64,000 nucleotides of DNA from CAVQXR01 sp963717955 (lineage in GTDB: Bacteria; Actinomycetota; Thermoleophilia; Gaiellales; Gaiellaceae). The DNA is taken from positions 2,170,001-2,234,000 of the forward strand of contig CAVQXR010000001.1 in the NCBI GenBank assembly GCA_963717955.1, read 5' to 3'. A program made the position numbers and the translations under genes. The notes under the pieces were generated by a model. That model did no database searches. It had not been told where the DNA came from and saw only the letters and a list, made by a program, of their open reading frames with translations. Shown here one piece after another: positions 35,416 to 44,039 of the stretch; the first letter of the stretch is position 1; the number at the start of each line of letters is the position of its first letter.

Positions 35416-36714
35416 ATGACGCCGCAGCCGTCCTTCACCCAGAATCGCATCTCGCGACGCGCCGGCGCCCGGCTGTCGTCGCTCTTCGACGAGCACGCGT
35501 CGATGGTCTTCGGCCTCTGCCGCCTCCTCCTCCGCGATCACCACGAGGCGGAGGACGCGTCCCAGCAGACGTTCGTCTCCGCCTACCGCGCACTGCTGCG
35601 CGGCAACGAGCCGCGCGAGGCCGGCCCGTGGCTCGCGGCGATCGCCCGGAACGAATGTCGGGCGCGGTTGCGCACGCGGGCGCACGCGGCGATTCCCTTC
35701 GACGACGGCATCGAGTTCAGCGACGGGACCGATCTCGCCGAGGTCGTCGACCGCCGCGCCGAGTTCGACCTGCTGACGACCGAGATCGCGAAGCTGCCGA
35801 GCCGCCAGCGCGAGGCGATCGCGCTGCGCGACTTCCTCGGGCTCTCCTACGAGGAGGTCGCCTCCGCGCTGTCCGTCTCGGTGCCGGTCGTCGAGTCGCT
35901 GCTGTTCCGTGCGCGACGCCGGCTTCGCGACACCGTCCGGACGGTTCCGCGCTACGCGGCCGGTATCGTCGTGGTGCCGCTGGCGGTGCGCGCCGCGATC
36001 GCGCGAGACGTCCCGGAGTTCGACGCGACGACGGCCGGCGCCGGCCTCGCGATCGGCGTGGCCGCGGCCGGGCTGGCGAAGCTCGTGTCGATGCCGTTCA
36101 CGATGAAGGCGGCGGCCACGACCGCGGCGCTCGTCGCAGCGGGCTCGGTCGTCGCTCCGCGGCTCGCCGACCAGCCCCCGCCTGCTCCCACTGCGGCCGC
36201 CCCCGGCATGGTCGCGCTTTCGTCGGCCGCGTCCGGCTCGCGGCCCGACCCGGCGGCCACCTCGGGAGGGTCGGCCGTCGAGGGCAGCGCCACGGCGGCG
36301 CCCGCGGAGGCCGCGCCCGCCGGAGGCACGACATCGGACGCACAGACCGGAGACGGGGCCGGCGAGGTCGAGGCCCCCGCAGGGGACGCGCCTGCCGAGC
36401 CTGCCGCCGAGCCCGACCGCTCCAGCGCCGGCGTCGACCCCGGATCGTTCGTGCCGCCACCGATCCCGCCCGACACCGGCGGCACGTGCGACGACGCTGT
36501 GGCGCTCGACCCCGCTGCACCGGCCGCCGAGCCGTGCACCCCGCCCGACGTGGAGCCGGAGCCCGAACCGCTGCCCGCCGAGGAACCCGATCCGGTCGAC
36601 ATGGACGAGGTCGCTGCGATCGTCCAGGGCATCTTCGAGGGTGCCTGGGGTGGGGGCAGCGATGACGACGCCGACGACGGTCCCGGGCCGACGACGGACG
36701 AAGCCGTCGGGTAG
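35416..36714 (+). CDS. ECF sigma factor with C-terminal membrane segment and Pro/Ala/Glu-rich tail
   Basis: 432 aa; ATG 35416. Residues 20-170 are an ECF sigma: region 2 (LFDEHASMVFGLCRLLLRDH, AEDASQQTFVSAYRALL) and region 4 (LPSRQREAIALRDFLGLSYE, LSVSVPVVESLLFRARRRL). After about 175 comes YAAGIVVVPLAVRAAIARDV, a soluble linker, then a hydrophobic helix (MKAAATTAALVAAGSVVAP, about 233-252), and a 180-residue extracytoplasmic-type tail rich in Pro, Ala, Glu and Asp. The layout suggests a membrane-tethered sigma factor whose tail senses the outside, as in some ECF groups with fused C-terminal domains. No separate anti-sigma gene is adjacent. Confidence 0.83.
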   Translation: MTPQPSFTQNRISRRAGARLSSLFDEHASMVFGLCRLLLRDHHEAEDASQQTFVSAYRALLRGNEPREAGPWLAAIARNECRARLRTRAHAAIPFDDGIEFSDGTDLAEVVDRRAEFDLLTTEIAKLPSRQREAIALRDFLGLSYEEVASALSVSVPVVESLLFRARRRLRDTVRTVPRYAAGIVVVPLAVRAAIARDVPEFDATTAGAGLAIGVAAAGLAKLVSMPFTMKAAATTAALVAAGSVVAPRLADQPPPAPTAAAPGMVALSSAASGSRPDPAATSGGSAVEGSATAAPAEAAPAGGTTSDAQTGDGAGEVEAPAGDAPAEPAAEPDRSSAGVDPGSFVPPPIPPDTGGTCDDAVALDPAAPAAEPCTPPDVEPEPEPLPAEEPDPVDMDEVAAIVQGIFEGAWGGGSDDDADDGPGPTTDEAVG

Positions 36715-36754
36715 TTCCTGAGGCCGCCGGCCGACCCGTTCGCGGCGACGCTCG

Positions 36755-37582
36755 ATGCCTGAGCTGCCAGAGATGGAGGCGCTTCGCCGTCTCCTCGACG
36801 GGCCGGTCGCCGGCTCGCCGATCGAGCAGGCCGGGCCCGCCCACATCGCCACGCTGAAGACGTTCGATCCGCCGCTCGACGCGCTCGAAGGCCGACGGCT
36901 TGCGGGCGCGCGCCGCCGCGGCAAGAACCTGCTCTTCCCGACCGACGACCGCGAGCTCGTCCTCCACGTCCACCTGATGAGCGCGGGGCGGCTCGCATAC
37001 GCGGCACCCGGCGGCCGGCTGCCGAAGACCCCGGCGTTCCGCCTGCTGTTCGCCGACGGGGCGACGCTCTCTCTCACGGAGGCAGGAGCCAAGAAGCGCG
37101 CGCGGGTCGGCCTCTACCATCCCGATGCGATCGAGGCGGAGCTGGCTCACCTCGGGCCGGAGGCACTCGGGCTCGGGGCCGACGCGCTCACAGCGATCCT
37201 GAACGCCGAGTCGAGGCGCCTCCACGCCCTGCTCCGCGACCAGCGCGCGCTCGCCGGCATCGGCCGGGCATGGGCGAACGAGATCCTGCTCGTCGCCCGG
37301 CTCTCCCCCTACGCCCTCTCGACGGACCTCGGCCCGGCCGAGGTAGACCGGCTCGCCCAGGCCATCGACGAGGAGCTCGCACGCGGTCTCGCTCTCAGGG
37401 AGCAGGGCCTCCCGGACGCGAAGGTCTACCGCATCCACAACGGCCTCGGCCGGCCGTGCCCGCAGTGTGGGACGCCGGTCGCCCGCGTCGACTTCGAGGA
37501 GCACACGATCTACTACTGCCCGAGCTGTCAGACGGGTGGACGAATCCTCAAGGATCGGCGGCTCTCCCGGCTCCTGCGCTGA
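36755..37582 (+). CDS. mutM: formamidopyrimidine-DNA glycosylase (Fpg/Nei family)
   Basis: 275 aa. MPELPEMEALRRLL gives the catalytic Pro2 and Glu3; a conserved lysine lies in ARRRGKNLLF, and ELVLHVHLMSAGRL is the family strand. The H2TH region has ALAGIGRAWANEILLVARLS PYA-type residues, and the C-terminus ends with a Cys4 zinc finger (CPQCG, then YYCPSCQTGG). It excises oxidised purines or pyrimidines from DNA with AP-lyase activity. The starting MPELPE and zinc finger are clear; the substrate class (MutM or Nei) is not. It begins 40 bases after the ECF gene on the same strand. Confidence 0.9.
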   Translation: MPELPEMEALRRLLDGPVAGSPIEQAGPAHIATLKTFDPPLDALEGRRLAGARRRGKNLLFPTDDRELVLHVHLMSAGRLAYAAPGGRLPKTPAFRLLFADGATLSLTEAGAKKRARVGLYHPDAIEAELAHLGPEALGLGADALTAILNAESRRLHALLRDQRALAGIGRAWANEILLVARLSPYALSTDLGPAEVDRLAQAIDEELARGLALREQGLPDAKVYRIHNGLGRPCPQCGTPVARVDFEEHTIYYCPSCQTGGRILKDRRLSRLLR

Positions 37583-37604
37583 GCTCCGGGCTCCGCGGGC
37601 TCAC

Positions 37605-37830
37605 AGCCTGGATCCACCGTTTCGCGCGTTCGCGGGGCGCTCGACCGGGTCGTCAGGACGCGCTCGGGCCGCGCGGGGTGGGCCGGTGGCCCATCCAAGC
37701 GGCCCGAGCGCGGAGCGCGCCGGCCGGGAGCCGGACCGCCGGCGGCGACGGTCCGGCCGGAACCCGGCCGGGAAGCGGCCTGACGGCCCGGACGAGATGC
37801 AACGCCTGTGCGAACCGGTGGATCCAGGCT
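37605..37830. repeat. inverted repeat pair flanking a GC-rich 196-bp spacer
   Basis: AGCCTGGATCCACCG (37605-37619) is mirrored by CGGTGGATCCAGGCT (37816-37830), with partial pairing continuing inwards (TTTCGC/GCGAAC). The spacer is rich in CCGG. No ORF. It resembles a non-autonomous mobile element or a large cruciform; no target duplication is obvious. Confidence 0.6.
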
Positions 37831-37847
37831 CAGGTAGCGTGTCGTCG

Positions 37848-38828
37848 ATGGAGCCGCGGACGGCATTCGAGACCGACCTCCAGGCCTCGCCGCCCGAGGT
37901 TCGAATCGGCCTCTCGCGGGCGGGCGTGACAGGCGTCGAGAAGGCGATCACGATGCGCCACGGCGAGATGGATGCGCTCGTCGCCGCGACGATCGACTGC
38001 TTCGTCGATCTGGACCCTGCCCAGAAGGGAGTCCACATGTCGCGCTTCCCGGAGCTCTTCGGCGAGGCCATCGACGAGGTCGTGATGGGCGAGAAGCTCC
38101 GCATCGAGAACCTGGCGGCCCACATCGCGCAGCACATCCTCGAACGCCAGAGCGCCCTGCGCGCGGAGGTGAGGATCGCCGCCCGCTACCCGATCGAGCG
38201 GACGACCCCGGTCACCGCGCTGCGGACGCAGGAGCTCGTGACGCTGATCGGGCTCGCGGCCGCTTCGCCTGCGTCGACGCGACGCGCGATCGGGGTCGAG
38301 GCGACCGGCATCACCGCCTGCCCGTGCGCCCAGGGACTCGTGCGCGAGAGCGCCGCGGTACGGCTGGCCGAGGCCGGGTACGCACCGGCGGAGATCGAAC
38401 AGATCTTCTCGCTCGTCCCGCTCGCCACCCACAACCAGCGCGGCCGGGGAACGCTCGTGATCGGGACCGACCGCCACGTTCGCGGCGAGGAGCTTGCGGA
38501 CATCGTCGAGCAGTCCATGAGCTCGGCGATCTTCGAGCTGCTCAAGCGACCCGACGAGCTGTTCGTCGTCGAGCACGCCCATCTCCAGCCGCGCTTCGTC
38601 GAGGACGTCGTGCGCCAGATGATCGGCCAGGTGCTCGGGCGCTACGGCTCGATCCTCGACGACCGCGACGTCGTGCACGCGCGGCAGGTGAACTTCGAGA
38701 CGATCCATAACCACGACGTGCTGGCGGAACGCGCCGGAACGGTCGGCGAGCTGAAGCAGGAGCTCGCGACCGGCGAACGGTCCGGCCACTCCTTCGAGCT
38801 CAGAGACTGGCTGCAGAGCCGCGCCTGA
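37848..38828 (+). CDS. folE2: GTP cyclohydrolase FolE2 (type IB)
   Basis: 326 aa from ATG 37848. COG1469 hallmarks: FVDLDPAQKGVHMSRFPELF, ARYPIERTTPVTALRTQEL, the active-site block ATGITACPCAQGLVRE with its metal-binding cysteine, and VPLATHNQRGRGTLVIG. It turns GTP into dihydroneopterin triphosphate, the first step of folate (or queuosine) synthesis, and can use Mn or Fe instead of Zn. The C-terminus has QVNFETIHNHDVLAERAG, also conserved. Its 3' end overlaps the convergent plsY gene by 29 bases. No other folate gene is in the window except thyX. Confidence 0.92.
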   Translation: MEPRTAFETDLQASPPEVRIGLSRAGVTGVEKAITMRHGEMDALVAATIDCFVDLDPAQKGVHMSRFPELFGEAIDEVVMGEKLRIENLAAHIAQHILERQSALRAEVRIAARYPIERTTPVTALRTQELVTLIGLAAASPASTRRAIGVEATGITACPCAQGLVRESAAVRLAEAGYAPAEIEQIFSLVPLATHNQRGRGTLVIGTDRHVRGEELADIVEQSMSSAIFELLKRPDELFVVEHAHLQPRFVEDVVRQMIGQVLGRYGSILDDRDVVHARQVNFETIHNHDVLAERAGTVGELKQELATGERSGHSFELRDWLQSRA

Positions 38829-39429
38829 GCACCCGGTCGCGGATCGAGAAGCTCGCGCGCGTCTCCTGGCCGGCGAGGAGACGGCGGATGTTCGAGCGAT
38901 GGAGGATCCAGATCGCCCCGGCCGCGCCGATCGCGAAGCCGAGCACCGGCGGCGAGACGTCGAACGCGAGCGCGAACAGCGGCAGCGATGTTCCGGCCGC
39001 GAGCGAGCTCACCGATGCGTAGCGCGTCACGACGAACGCTCCGATCCAGACGGCGACGGCGCAGAGGCTGACGAGCGGCGCGATCGCGAGCAGCACGCCG
39101 CCGGTGGTCGCGACGACCTTGCCCCCGCGGGCAAAGCCGAGAAAGACCGGGCGGTAGTGGCCGGCGAGCGCCGCCGACCCGGCGAGCACCCCGATCAGCT
39201 CGTCGCCCAGGTGCCACCCGAGGAGACCGGCCGCGGCTCCCTTCGCCACGTCCAGGGCGAGCACCGCCAGGCCGAGCCTCGCCCCGAACGTCCTCCAGAC
39301 GTTCGACGCGCCGACGTTCCCGCTGCCGAGGGTGCGGATGTCGACGTGCCGGACGGCGAGCGGCAGCCAGTAGCCGAACGGCAGGCTGCCGAGCAGATAC
39401 CCCGCGGCGATGAGCAGGCCTTCCCTCAC
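38800..39429 (-). CDS. plsY: glycerol-3-phosphate acyltransferase PlsY
   Basis: 209 aa, five to seven membrane segments starting with LIAAGYLLGSLPFGYWL. The three PlsY motifs are visible: GSLPFGYWL, TLGSGNVGASNVWRTFG (glycerol-3-phosphate/phosphate site) and AGHYRPVFLGFARGGKVVATTGG (His-containing acyl-phosphate site). It transfers an acyl group from acyl-phosphate to glycerol-3-phosphate at the membrane, the first step of phospholipid synthesis. Convergent overlap with folE2. No plsX partner is in the window. Confidence 0.92.
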   Translation of the reverse strand: MREGLLIAAGYLLGSLPFGYWLPLAVRHVDIRTLGSGNVGASNVWRTFGARLGLAVLALDVAKGAAAGLLGWHLGDELIGVLAGSAALAGHYRPVFLGFARGGKVVATTGGVLLAIAPLVSLCAVAVWIGAFVVTRYASVSSLAAGTSLPLFALAFDVSPPVLGFAIGAAGAIWILHRSNIRRLLAGQETRASFSIRDRVLRRGSAASL

Positions 39430-39462
39430 GGCCCTCCTGCCGGGAGTGCCCCGGTGCGGTCG

Positions 39463-40083
39463 TCAGGCCCTGATGCCGTACCCGGCGACCCAGCTGTTGA
39501 CGACGGCCCAGTCGAGGTTCGCGAGGAACGCGTCGATGTAGGCGCCGCGGTCGGTCTGGTAGTCCAGGAAGTAGGCGTGCTCGTACACGTCGAGCGCGAC
39601 GAGCGCCGTCGCGTTCCAGATCGGAAACGTGTTCTGCGCGTCGCCGATGTAGTTGAAGAGCCGCTGCTCGTCCCAGTCGTAGGCTGTCCACGCCCATCCG
39701 CGACCGGCCATGCCGGATGCCCTGAGGTCGGCCCGCCAGGCCTGGACGGAGCCGAAGTCCCGCTCGATCAGATCGCGGGCCGCGCCCGTCGGGTCACCGC
39801 CGGGGCCGCCGAGGTGCCCGAAGTAGATCTCGTGGTTCTTCACGCCGCCGACCGCGAAGGTCAGGTCGACCTTGAGCGCCCGGATGTCGGAGTACACCTG
39901 GTTCGCCGCACCGAGATCGACCTCCGCGAGCCTCGCCAGGATCTCGTTTCGCTTGTTGCAGTAACCCTGGTAGAGCTTGTGGTGGGCCTCGACGGATGCC
40001 CGGGAGATCCCGTCCATCTCGAGCAGCTCCGGCCGGAGCTCGCGCGGGGCGATCTCCTCGAAGTTGTAGACCAAGGTGGCCAT
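39463..40083 (-). CDS. Fe/Mn-family superoxide dismutase
   Basis: 206 aa; ATG 40083. The four metal ligands can be placed: His in SVEAHHKLYQGY, His in GGVKNHEIYFGHLGG, Asp and His in ALDVYEHAYFLDYQ. The C-terminal IDAFLANLDWAVVNSWVAGY is typical. N-terminal part is divergent (FEEIAPRELRPELLEMDGIS). It converts superoxide to oxygen and peroxide in the cytosol. The metal cannot be read with confidence. It is divergent from an ECF sigma gene with a 181-base gap, so oxidative-stress control by that sigma factor is a reasonable but untested idea. Confidence 0.85.
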   Translation of the reverse strand: MATLVYNFEEIAPRELRPELLEMDGISRASVEAHHKLYQGYCNKRNEILARLAEVDLGAANQVYSDIRALKVDLTFAVGGVKNHEIYFGHLGGPGGDPTGAARDLIERDFGSVQAWRADLRASGMAGRGWAWTAYDWDEQRLFNYIGDAQNTFPIWNATALVALDVYEHAYFLDYQTDRGAYIDAFLANLDWAVVNSWVAGYGIRA

Positions 40084-40264
40084 GCGACTCCTATCTCCTA
40101 TGCTTCCCTGAGGGCGACCGTATGAGCCGGAAGAGCTTATCGTGTCAGCCTGCGGGGGCCGGGCCGGTGACGGCCGACCCCATCTCCCGGGCCCGGCCGT
40201 GTGCCCGTCGACCCGGAGGCAATCCGGCCGACCGGCTCCTTCCGTAGGAGCGTTCAGGATCGTT

Positions 40265-40855
40265 ATGGGCTCCATGAACCTCTCGTCTCCCCCGCCCGCC
40301 CCGCTCGGCATCGAGCCGCGAACGAGCGACGGCGACCTGATCGTGCGGGTCGCCGGCGGGGATCGGGCGGCCTTCGAGGAGCTCTACCGTCGCTTCGGCC
40401 GCCCTGTGCTCGGGCTCGCCTACCGCCTGCTCGCGGATCAAGGCCGGGCCGAGGATGCGGCGCAGGAGACGTTCGCGGCGGTCTGGCGCTCTGCCCGGAG
40501 CTTCCGTCCCGAGCGGGGAAGCGGCGCGGCCTGGCTGTACGCGGTCGCCCGGCACGCGATCGTCGATCGCGCCCGCAAGCGTGTCGAACCCGTGGTGGCC
40601 GAGCCCGTCGACGTCGTCGCGACCGGCGCCGGGCCGGCGGAGCTGGCCGAGCAGCAGTGGCTGGCCTTCACGGTTCACGCAGCGCTCGAGGGGCTTCCCG
40701 AGCGCGAGCGTCAGGTGCTCGAGCTCGCGTACTGGAGCGGCCTCTCCCAGAGCGAGGTGGCAAGCTACCTCGACGTGCCCCTCGGCACGGTCAAGACGCG
40801 GACGCGAGCCGGTCTCGCCAGGCTGTCCACGATGCTCGAGGAGACCCGACCGTGA
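40265..40855 (+). CDS. ECF sigma factor (SigK/SigL-like)
   Basis: 196 aa from ATG 40265. Region 2: DRAAFEELYRRFGRPVLGLA, DQGRAEDAAQETFAAVWRSA; region 4: LPERERQVLELAYWSGLSQS, VASYLDVPLGTVKTRTRAGL. There is an acidic linker with VAEPVDVVATGAGPAE between them. The stop overlaps the GTG of the membrane anti-sigma gene (GTGA), which with gene order identifies a RskA-regulated group (SigK/SigM-like). Released by stress-induced proteolysis of the anti-sigma, it would transcribe a small regulon. Confidence 0.9.
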   Translation: MGSMNLSSPPPAPLGIEPRTSDGDLIVRVAGGDRAAFEELYRRFGRPVLGLAYRLLADQGRAEDAAQETFAAVWRSARSFRPERGSGAAWLYAVARHAIVDRARKRVEPVVAEPVDVVATGAGPAELAEQQWLAFTVHAALEGLPERERQVLELAYWSGLSQSEVASYLDVPLGTVKTRTRAGLARLSTMLEETRP

Positions 40856-41472
40856 GCGAGCCCCGGGACCTGCGCGACCTCGTCGGCGATGACGTCGGGT
40901 GGGATGAGCTCGAGCGGCTGGCGCAGGCCGACGCGGCACTGCGCGTGGCGCCCGAGCCGCCCCACGTGTCGGATTCGCTCACCACGCGCGTGCGCGCGAT
41001 CCCCGTCGCGGGATCACGGCGGTCGCGGCGGCGCCTCGCTGCTGCGCTCCCGCTCGCGGCGGCGCTCGCGGCGGGCGCGTTCGCGATCGGCATCTGGGTT
41101 GGCGGCGACCCTCAGCCGGAAATCGCCGACCAGCTCACTCTTTCGGCAACGCCGGCGGCGCCCGAGGGCGCGAGGATGGTGATCGCCGTCCTCCCGGTCG
41201 ACCCGGCCGGAAACTGGGGGATGGCCGCCGACGTGAGCGGCCTGCCGCCCCTGCCGGCCGGGGGCTACTACGAGGTGGGCCTGACGCAGGGCGGGGAGAT
41301 CACCGCGACGTGCGGCCGTTTCGTCGTCGACGACGACGGTACGGCGACCGGTGTCTGGCTGAACGCGCCCTACCGGTTCGCCGACTACGAGCGGTGGGTC
41401 GTCACCGCCCACGTGCCGGGCCGCGAGCCGTCCGGGTGGCTGCTCGACGGCCCGGTGTACGGGCTGCTGTAG
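40852..41472 (+). CDS. RskA-like membrane anti-sigma factor
   Basis: 206 aa, GTG 40852 overlapping the sigma stop. The cytoplasmic N-terminus (DLVGDDVGWDELERLAQADA) is short, without a clear zinc-binding HxxxCxxC motif. One transmembrane helix LAAALPLAAALAAGAFAIGI (about 61-80) precedes an extracytoplasmic RskA-C-like domain (WGMAADVSGLPPLPAGGYYE, TATGVWLNAPYRFADYERWV). It holds its cognate ECF sigma inactive at the membrane. Anti-sigma-K domains have the conserved MVIAVLPVDPAGNWGM and PLPAGGYYEVGL pattern seen here. Confidence 0.85.
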   Translation: MSEPRDLRDLVGDDVGWDELERLAQADAALRVAPEPPHVSDSLTTRVRAIPVAGSRRSRRRLAAALPLAAALAAGAFAIGIWVGGDPQPEIADQLTLSATPAAPEGARMVIAVLPVDPAGNWGMAADVSGLPPLPAGGYYEVGLTQGGEITATCGRFVVDDDGTATGVWLNAPYRFADYERWVVTAHVPGREPSGWLLDGPVYGLL

Positions 41473-41514
41473 CGGCGCTCGGCGCCGTCCGTCGTGCGCC
41501 ATAGGCTGCGTGGC

Positions 41515-42204
41515 GTGGCCGTCGGGCGGGAGGTTTTGCTGTTCGAGCATGGGTTCGTCCGGCTCGACGCGGCGATGGCGGACGACCTGTCGGTGGCAAA
41601 CTCCGCGCGCGTCTCGTTCGCGAAGCGCAAGGAGGTGCTCGACGAAGCGGACGAGGGCCTGATCCGCTTCCTGATGCGCGACCGGCACGGAACGCCGTTC
41701 GAGCACAACGCGTTCCGGTTCCACGTGCGCTGCCCCCTCTTCGTCGCGCGGGAATGGTTCCGCCATCGCGTCGGCTCCTTCAACGAGGAGTCGGCCCGAT
41801 ACCACCAGCTCGAGGGCGATTTCTACGTGCCGGCGCCCGGCGACGTCCGGTCGCAGGTCGGGAGGCCGGGCGCCTACACGTTCGAGCCGGTGGACGAGGC
41901 CACGGCGACCGGTGTCCGGGAGGACCTGACTGCCCACTACGAGCGGTCGTACCGCCTCTACCAGGAGCTGATGGACCGCGGGCTCGCGAAGGAGCTCGCC
42001 CGCTGCGCACTGCCGATGGGCACGTTCACCCAGTTCTACTGGACGGTGAACGCCAGGAGCCTGATGAACTTCCTCTCCCTCCGCAACGCCGCGGCCGCGC
42101 AGTACGAGATCCGTTGCTACGCCGAAGCGCTCGAGACGTTCCTCGCCGAGCTGATGCCGACCACGTACGCCGCGTTCGTCGAGAACGATCGCACCGCGCC
42201 GTAG
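41515..42204 (+). CDS. thyX: FAD-dependent thymidylate synthase ThyX
   Basis: 229 aa from GTG 41515; an alternative TTG at 41536 has GGGAGG close by and starts at the conserved LLFEHGFVRLD. The ThyX motif RHRxxSxNExSxRY is present as RHRVGSFNEESARY. GTPFEHNAFRFHVRCPLFVA and LPMGTFTQFYWTVNARSLMN are also family typical. It converts dUMP to dTMP using methylene-tetrahydrofolate and FADH2. The presence of ThyX with FolE2 in the same window fits a folate/thymidylate set without ThyA/FolE1 being visible, though they may lie elsewhere. Confidence 0.92.
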   Translation: MAVGREVLLFEHGFVRLDAAMADDLSVANSARVSFAKRKEVLDEADEGLIRFLMRDRHGTPFEHNAFRFHVRCPLFVAREWFRHRVGSFNEESARYHQLEGDFYVPAPGDVRSQVGRPGAYTFEPVDEATATGVREDLTAHYERSYRLYQELMDRGLAKELARCALPMGTFTQFYWTVNARSLMNFLSLRNAAAAQYEIRCYAEALETFLAELMPTTYAAFVENDRTAP

Positions 42205-42216
42205 CTGTGGTTGGTA

Positions 42217-42558
42217 CTAGGTCGAGCTTCCCGGGCCGGACGGGTGGACCGTGAGCGTGAGCCCGTCGACGGACTCGACGACCACCTTCTGGTCGCGGTC
42301 GGCGCCCTCGGGGCAGGTCGCCTGCCACAGCTCCCCGTCGAACTTCACCTGGCCGTCCGGTCGGCAGTCGAGCACGACGATCGCCGTCCGGCCGGGAAGC
42401 GCCTCGCCGCCGGTGTGGGCGACGTCTCGCCGCTTGTTCCAGCGCACCCAGTAGACGACCTCGCCGATCTCGACCACGAACGCGATCGCGACCAGCGTCC
42501 AGCCGACGGCGTTCGGCAGCCACAGGATCGCGACGAGGAGGGCAGCGGCGAGGAACAC
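42217..42558 (-). CDS. NfeD-like membrane protein
   Basis: 113 aa from GTG 42558. Two hydrophobic segments (FLAAALLVAILWLPNAVGWT and LVAIAFVVEIGEVVYWV) are followed by an OB-fold-like soluble part with EALPGRTAIVVLDCRPDGQV and GQVKFDGELWQATCPEGADR, the NfeD C-terminal pattern. NfeD proteins partner with SPFH/stomatin proteins in membrane microdomains; none is adjacent here. Starts 7 bases after the end of the FAD oxidase gene on the same strand, so the two are probably co-transcribed. Confidence 0.75.
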   Translation of the reverse strand: MFLAAALLVAILWLPNAVGWTLVAIAFVVEIGEVVYWVRWNKRRDVAHTGGEALPGRTAIVVLDCRPDGQVKFDGELWQATCPEGADRDQKVVVESVDGLTLTVHPSGPGSST

Positions 42559-42565
42559 TCCCCGG

Positions 42566-43984
42566 TCACGCTCCTAGAGGCTTGCGGGAAGTCGACTTCC
42601 TGACCGGCACGAGACCGGCGGGTGCGAGGCCGGCAACGAACCGGGTCACGGGATCCGCCCGCCTGTCGCGGTCCTCGGCGCGCTCCTTCCGCGCGACCGC
42701 GCCGCGAACGACACGGCCGCCGAGGAACTTGACGGGCTCGGGTGGGAAGCCGCCGAGCGGGGGCAGGAGCCGCCCTCGATGGGCCCACTCGTCGTCGAGC
42801 CGCAATGCGAGGGAGGCGAGGATCTGCCCGCCCACGTAGCACGGCCCGACGCCGTTTCCCGAGAAGCCGCCACCGAAGACGATGTCCGGGCGTCCGCCGA
42901 GCTGCCCGAAGAGCGGGAGCCCGGAGTGGGAGCGATCGATCGGGCCCGTCCAGGCGGTCGGCGCGGGGACGGCCGCGAGCGCCGGGTACAGCTCGTGGAA
43001 GCTCGCCGTCACGTGCTCGCCGCGCCCGGACGGTGGCGCGCCGTGGAAGACCCTGCCGACGTCGCCGCCGCGGCCGAGGGCGCCGCCGCCCTGCCCGAAC
43101 GCGATCCGTCCGTCGAGCGTCGTTCGGTAGTAGTTGACGAGCAGGCGCGAGTCGGAGATCGCGACACCGTCCGTCAGGCCAATCTCCTCGAGCCGGTCCG
43201 GGATCGGGTCTGTGGCCACGATGTCGCTGCCGACGACGACCAGCGACCGGCGGAGCTCCTTGACCTGGACGAGCCATGCGTTCATCGCGAGCACGACCCG
43301 CTCGGCCGTCACGGCGCCCGCCGGCGTGTGCACCCGGGGCGGGCGCGAGCGCTCGAGCTTCGTCATCGGCGAGCGCTCGAAGATCCGCACCCCCCGCGCG
43401 AGTGCGACCCGCCGCAGGCCACGTGCGAGGAGAGCCGGCTGCACGGTCGCGCCGGTCGGCTCGAGCACGCCGGCCAGGTGCGTCGGCGAGCCTGCGCGAC
43501 GCGCGACCTCGTCGGGCTCGAGTCGTACGAAGGCCTCGACACCGTGCCCTTCCACCGCCGCGACGGTCTCGTCCCAGGCCCCGATCTGGGATGCGCTCGT
43601 CGCCGTCCAGAGCCACCCGTCGCGGCGGTAGTGGGCGTCGATCTCGTTGGCCTCGCAGAATGCTCCGAGCTCGTCGACCGCGTCTGCCGAAGCCTGCACC
43701 AGCGCCAGCGCCTCCTCGGCGCCGAGCGCATGCTCGAACTTCCCGAACTTCGCCCACCACGAGAGCACGAAGCCGCCGTTGCGCCCGCTCGGCCCCCAGC
43801 CGCAGGTGCGGCCCTCGACGAGCGCGACGTCGAGCGACGGGTCGCGCTCCTTCAGCCGGATCGCCGTCCAGAGGCCCGTGTACCCGCCGCCGACGATGCA
43901 GACGTCTGCCTTCTCCTCGCCAAGGAGCGCCGGCGCGTCCTCCTCACCGAGCGCCGCCGCCTCGTCGAGCCAGAGACTGATCAT
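42566..43984 (-). CDS. FAD-dependent amino-acid/amine oxidase (DAO family)
   Basis: 472 aa from ATG 43984; an ORF extension to 44089 runs through a palindromic repeat and is not credible. FAD-binding N-terminus: ADVCIVGGGYTGLWTAIRLK, then VALVEGRTCGWGPSGRNGGF as in gamma-glutamylputrescine oxidase (PuuB)-like DAO enzymes. IDRSHSGLPLFGQLGGRPDI and FGGGFSGNGVGPCYVGGQIL are the C-terminal FAD-contacting blocks. It would oxidise a secondary or primary amine/amino acid with O2. The substrate is unknown. Upstream of it lies the palindromic repeat region rather than an evident promoter. Confidence 0.85.
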   Translation of the reverse strand: MISLWLDEAAALGEEDAPALLGEEKADVCIVGGGYTGLWTAIRLKERDPSLDVALVEGRTCGWGPSGRNGGFVLSWWAKFGKFEHALGAEEALALVQASADAVDELGAFCEANEIDAHYRRDGWLWTATSASQIGAWDETVAAVEGHGVEAFVRLEPDEVARRAGSPTHLAGVLEPTGATVQPALLARGLRRVALARGVRIFERSPMTKLERSRPPRVHTPAGAVTAERVVLAMNAWLVQVKELRRSLVVVGSDIVATDPIPDRLEEIGLTDGVAISDSRLLVNYYRTTLDGRIAFGQGGGALGRGGDVGRVFHGAPPSGRGEHVTASFHELYPALAAVPAPTAWTGPIDRSHSGLPLFGQLGGRPDIVFGGGFSGNGVGPCYVGGQILASLALRLDDEWAHRGRLLPPLGGFPPEPVKFLGGRVVRGAVARKERAEDRDRRADPVTRFVAGLAPAGLVPVRKSTSRKPLGA

Positions 43985-44039
43985 GCCCCGCAGCCTAGCG
44001 AGCTGAGGGACGCCCTCGCAGGTCCGCGACCCCCAGCCG

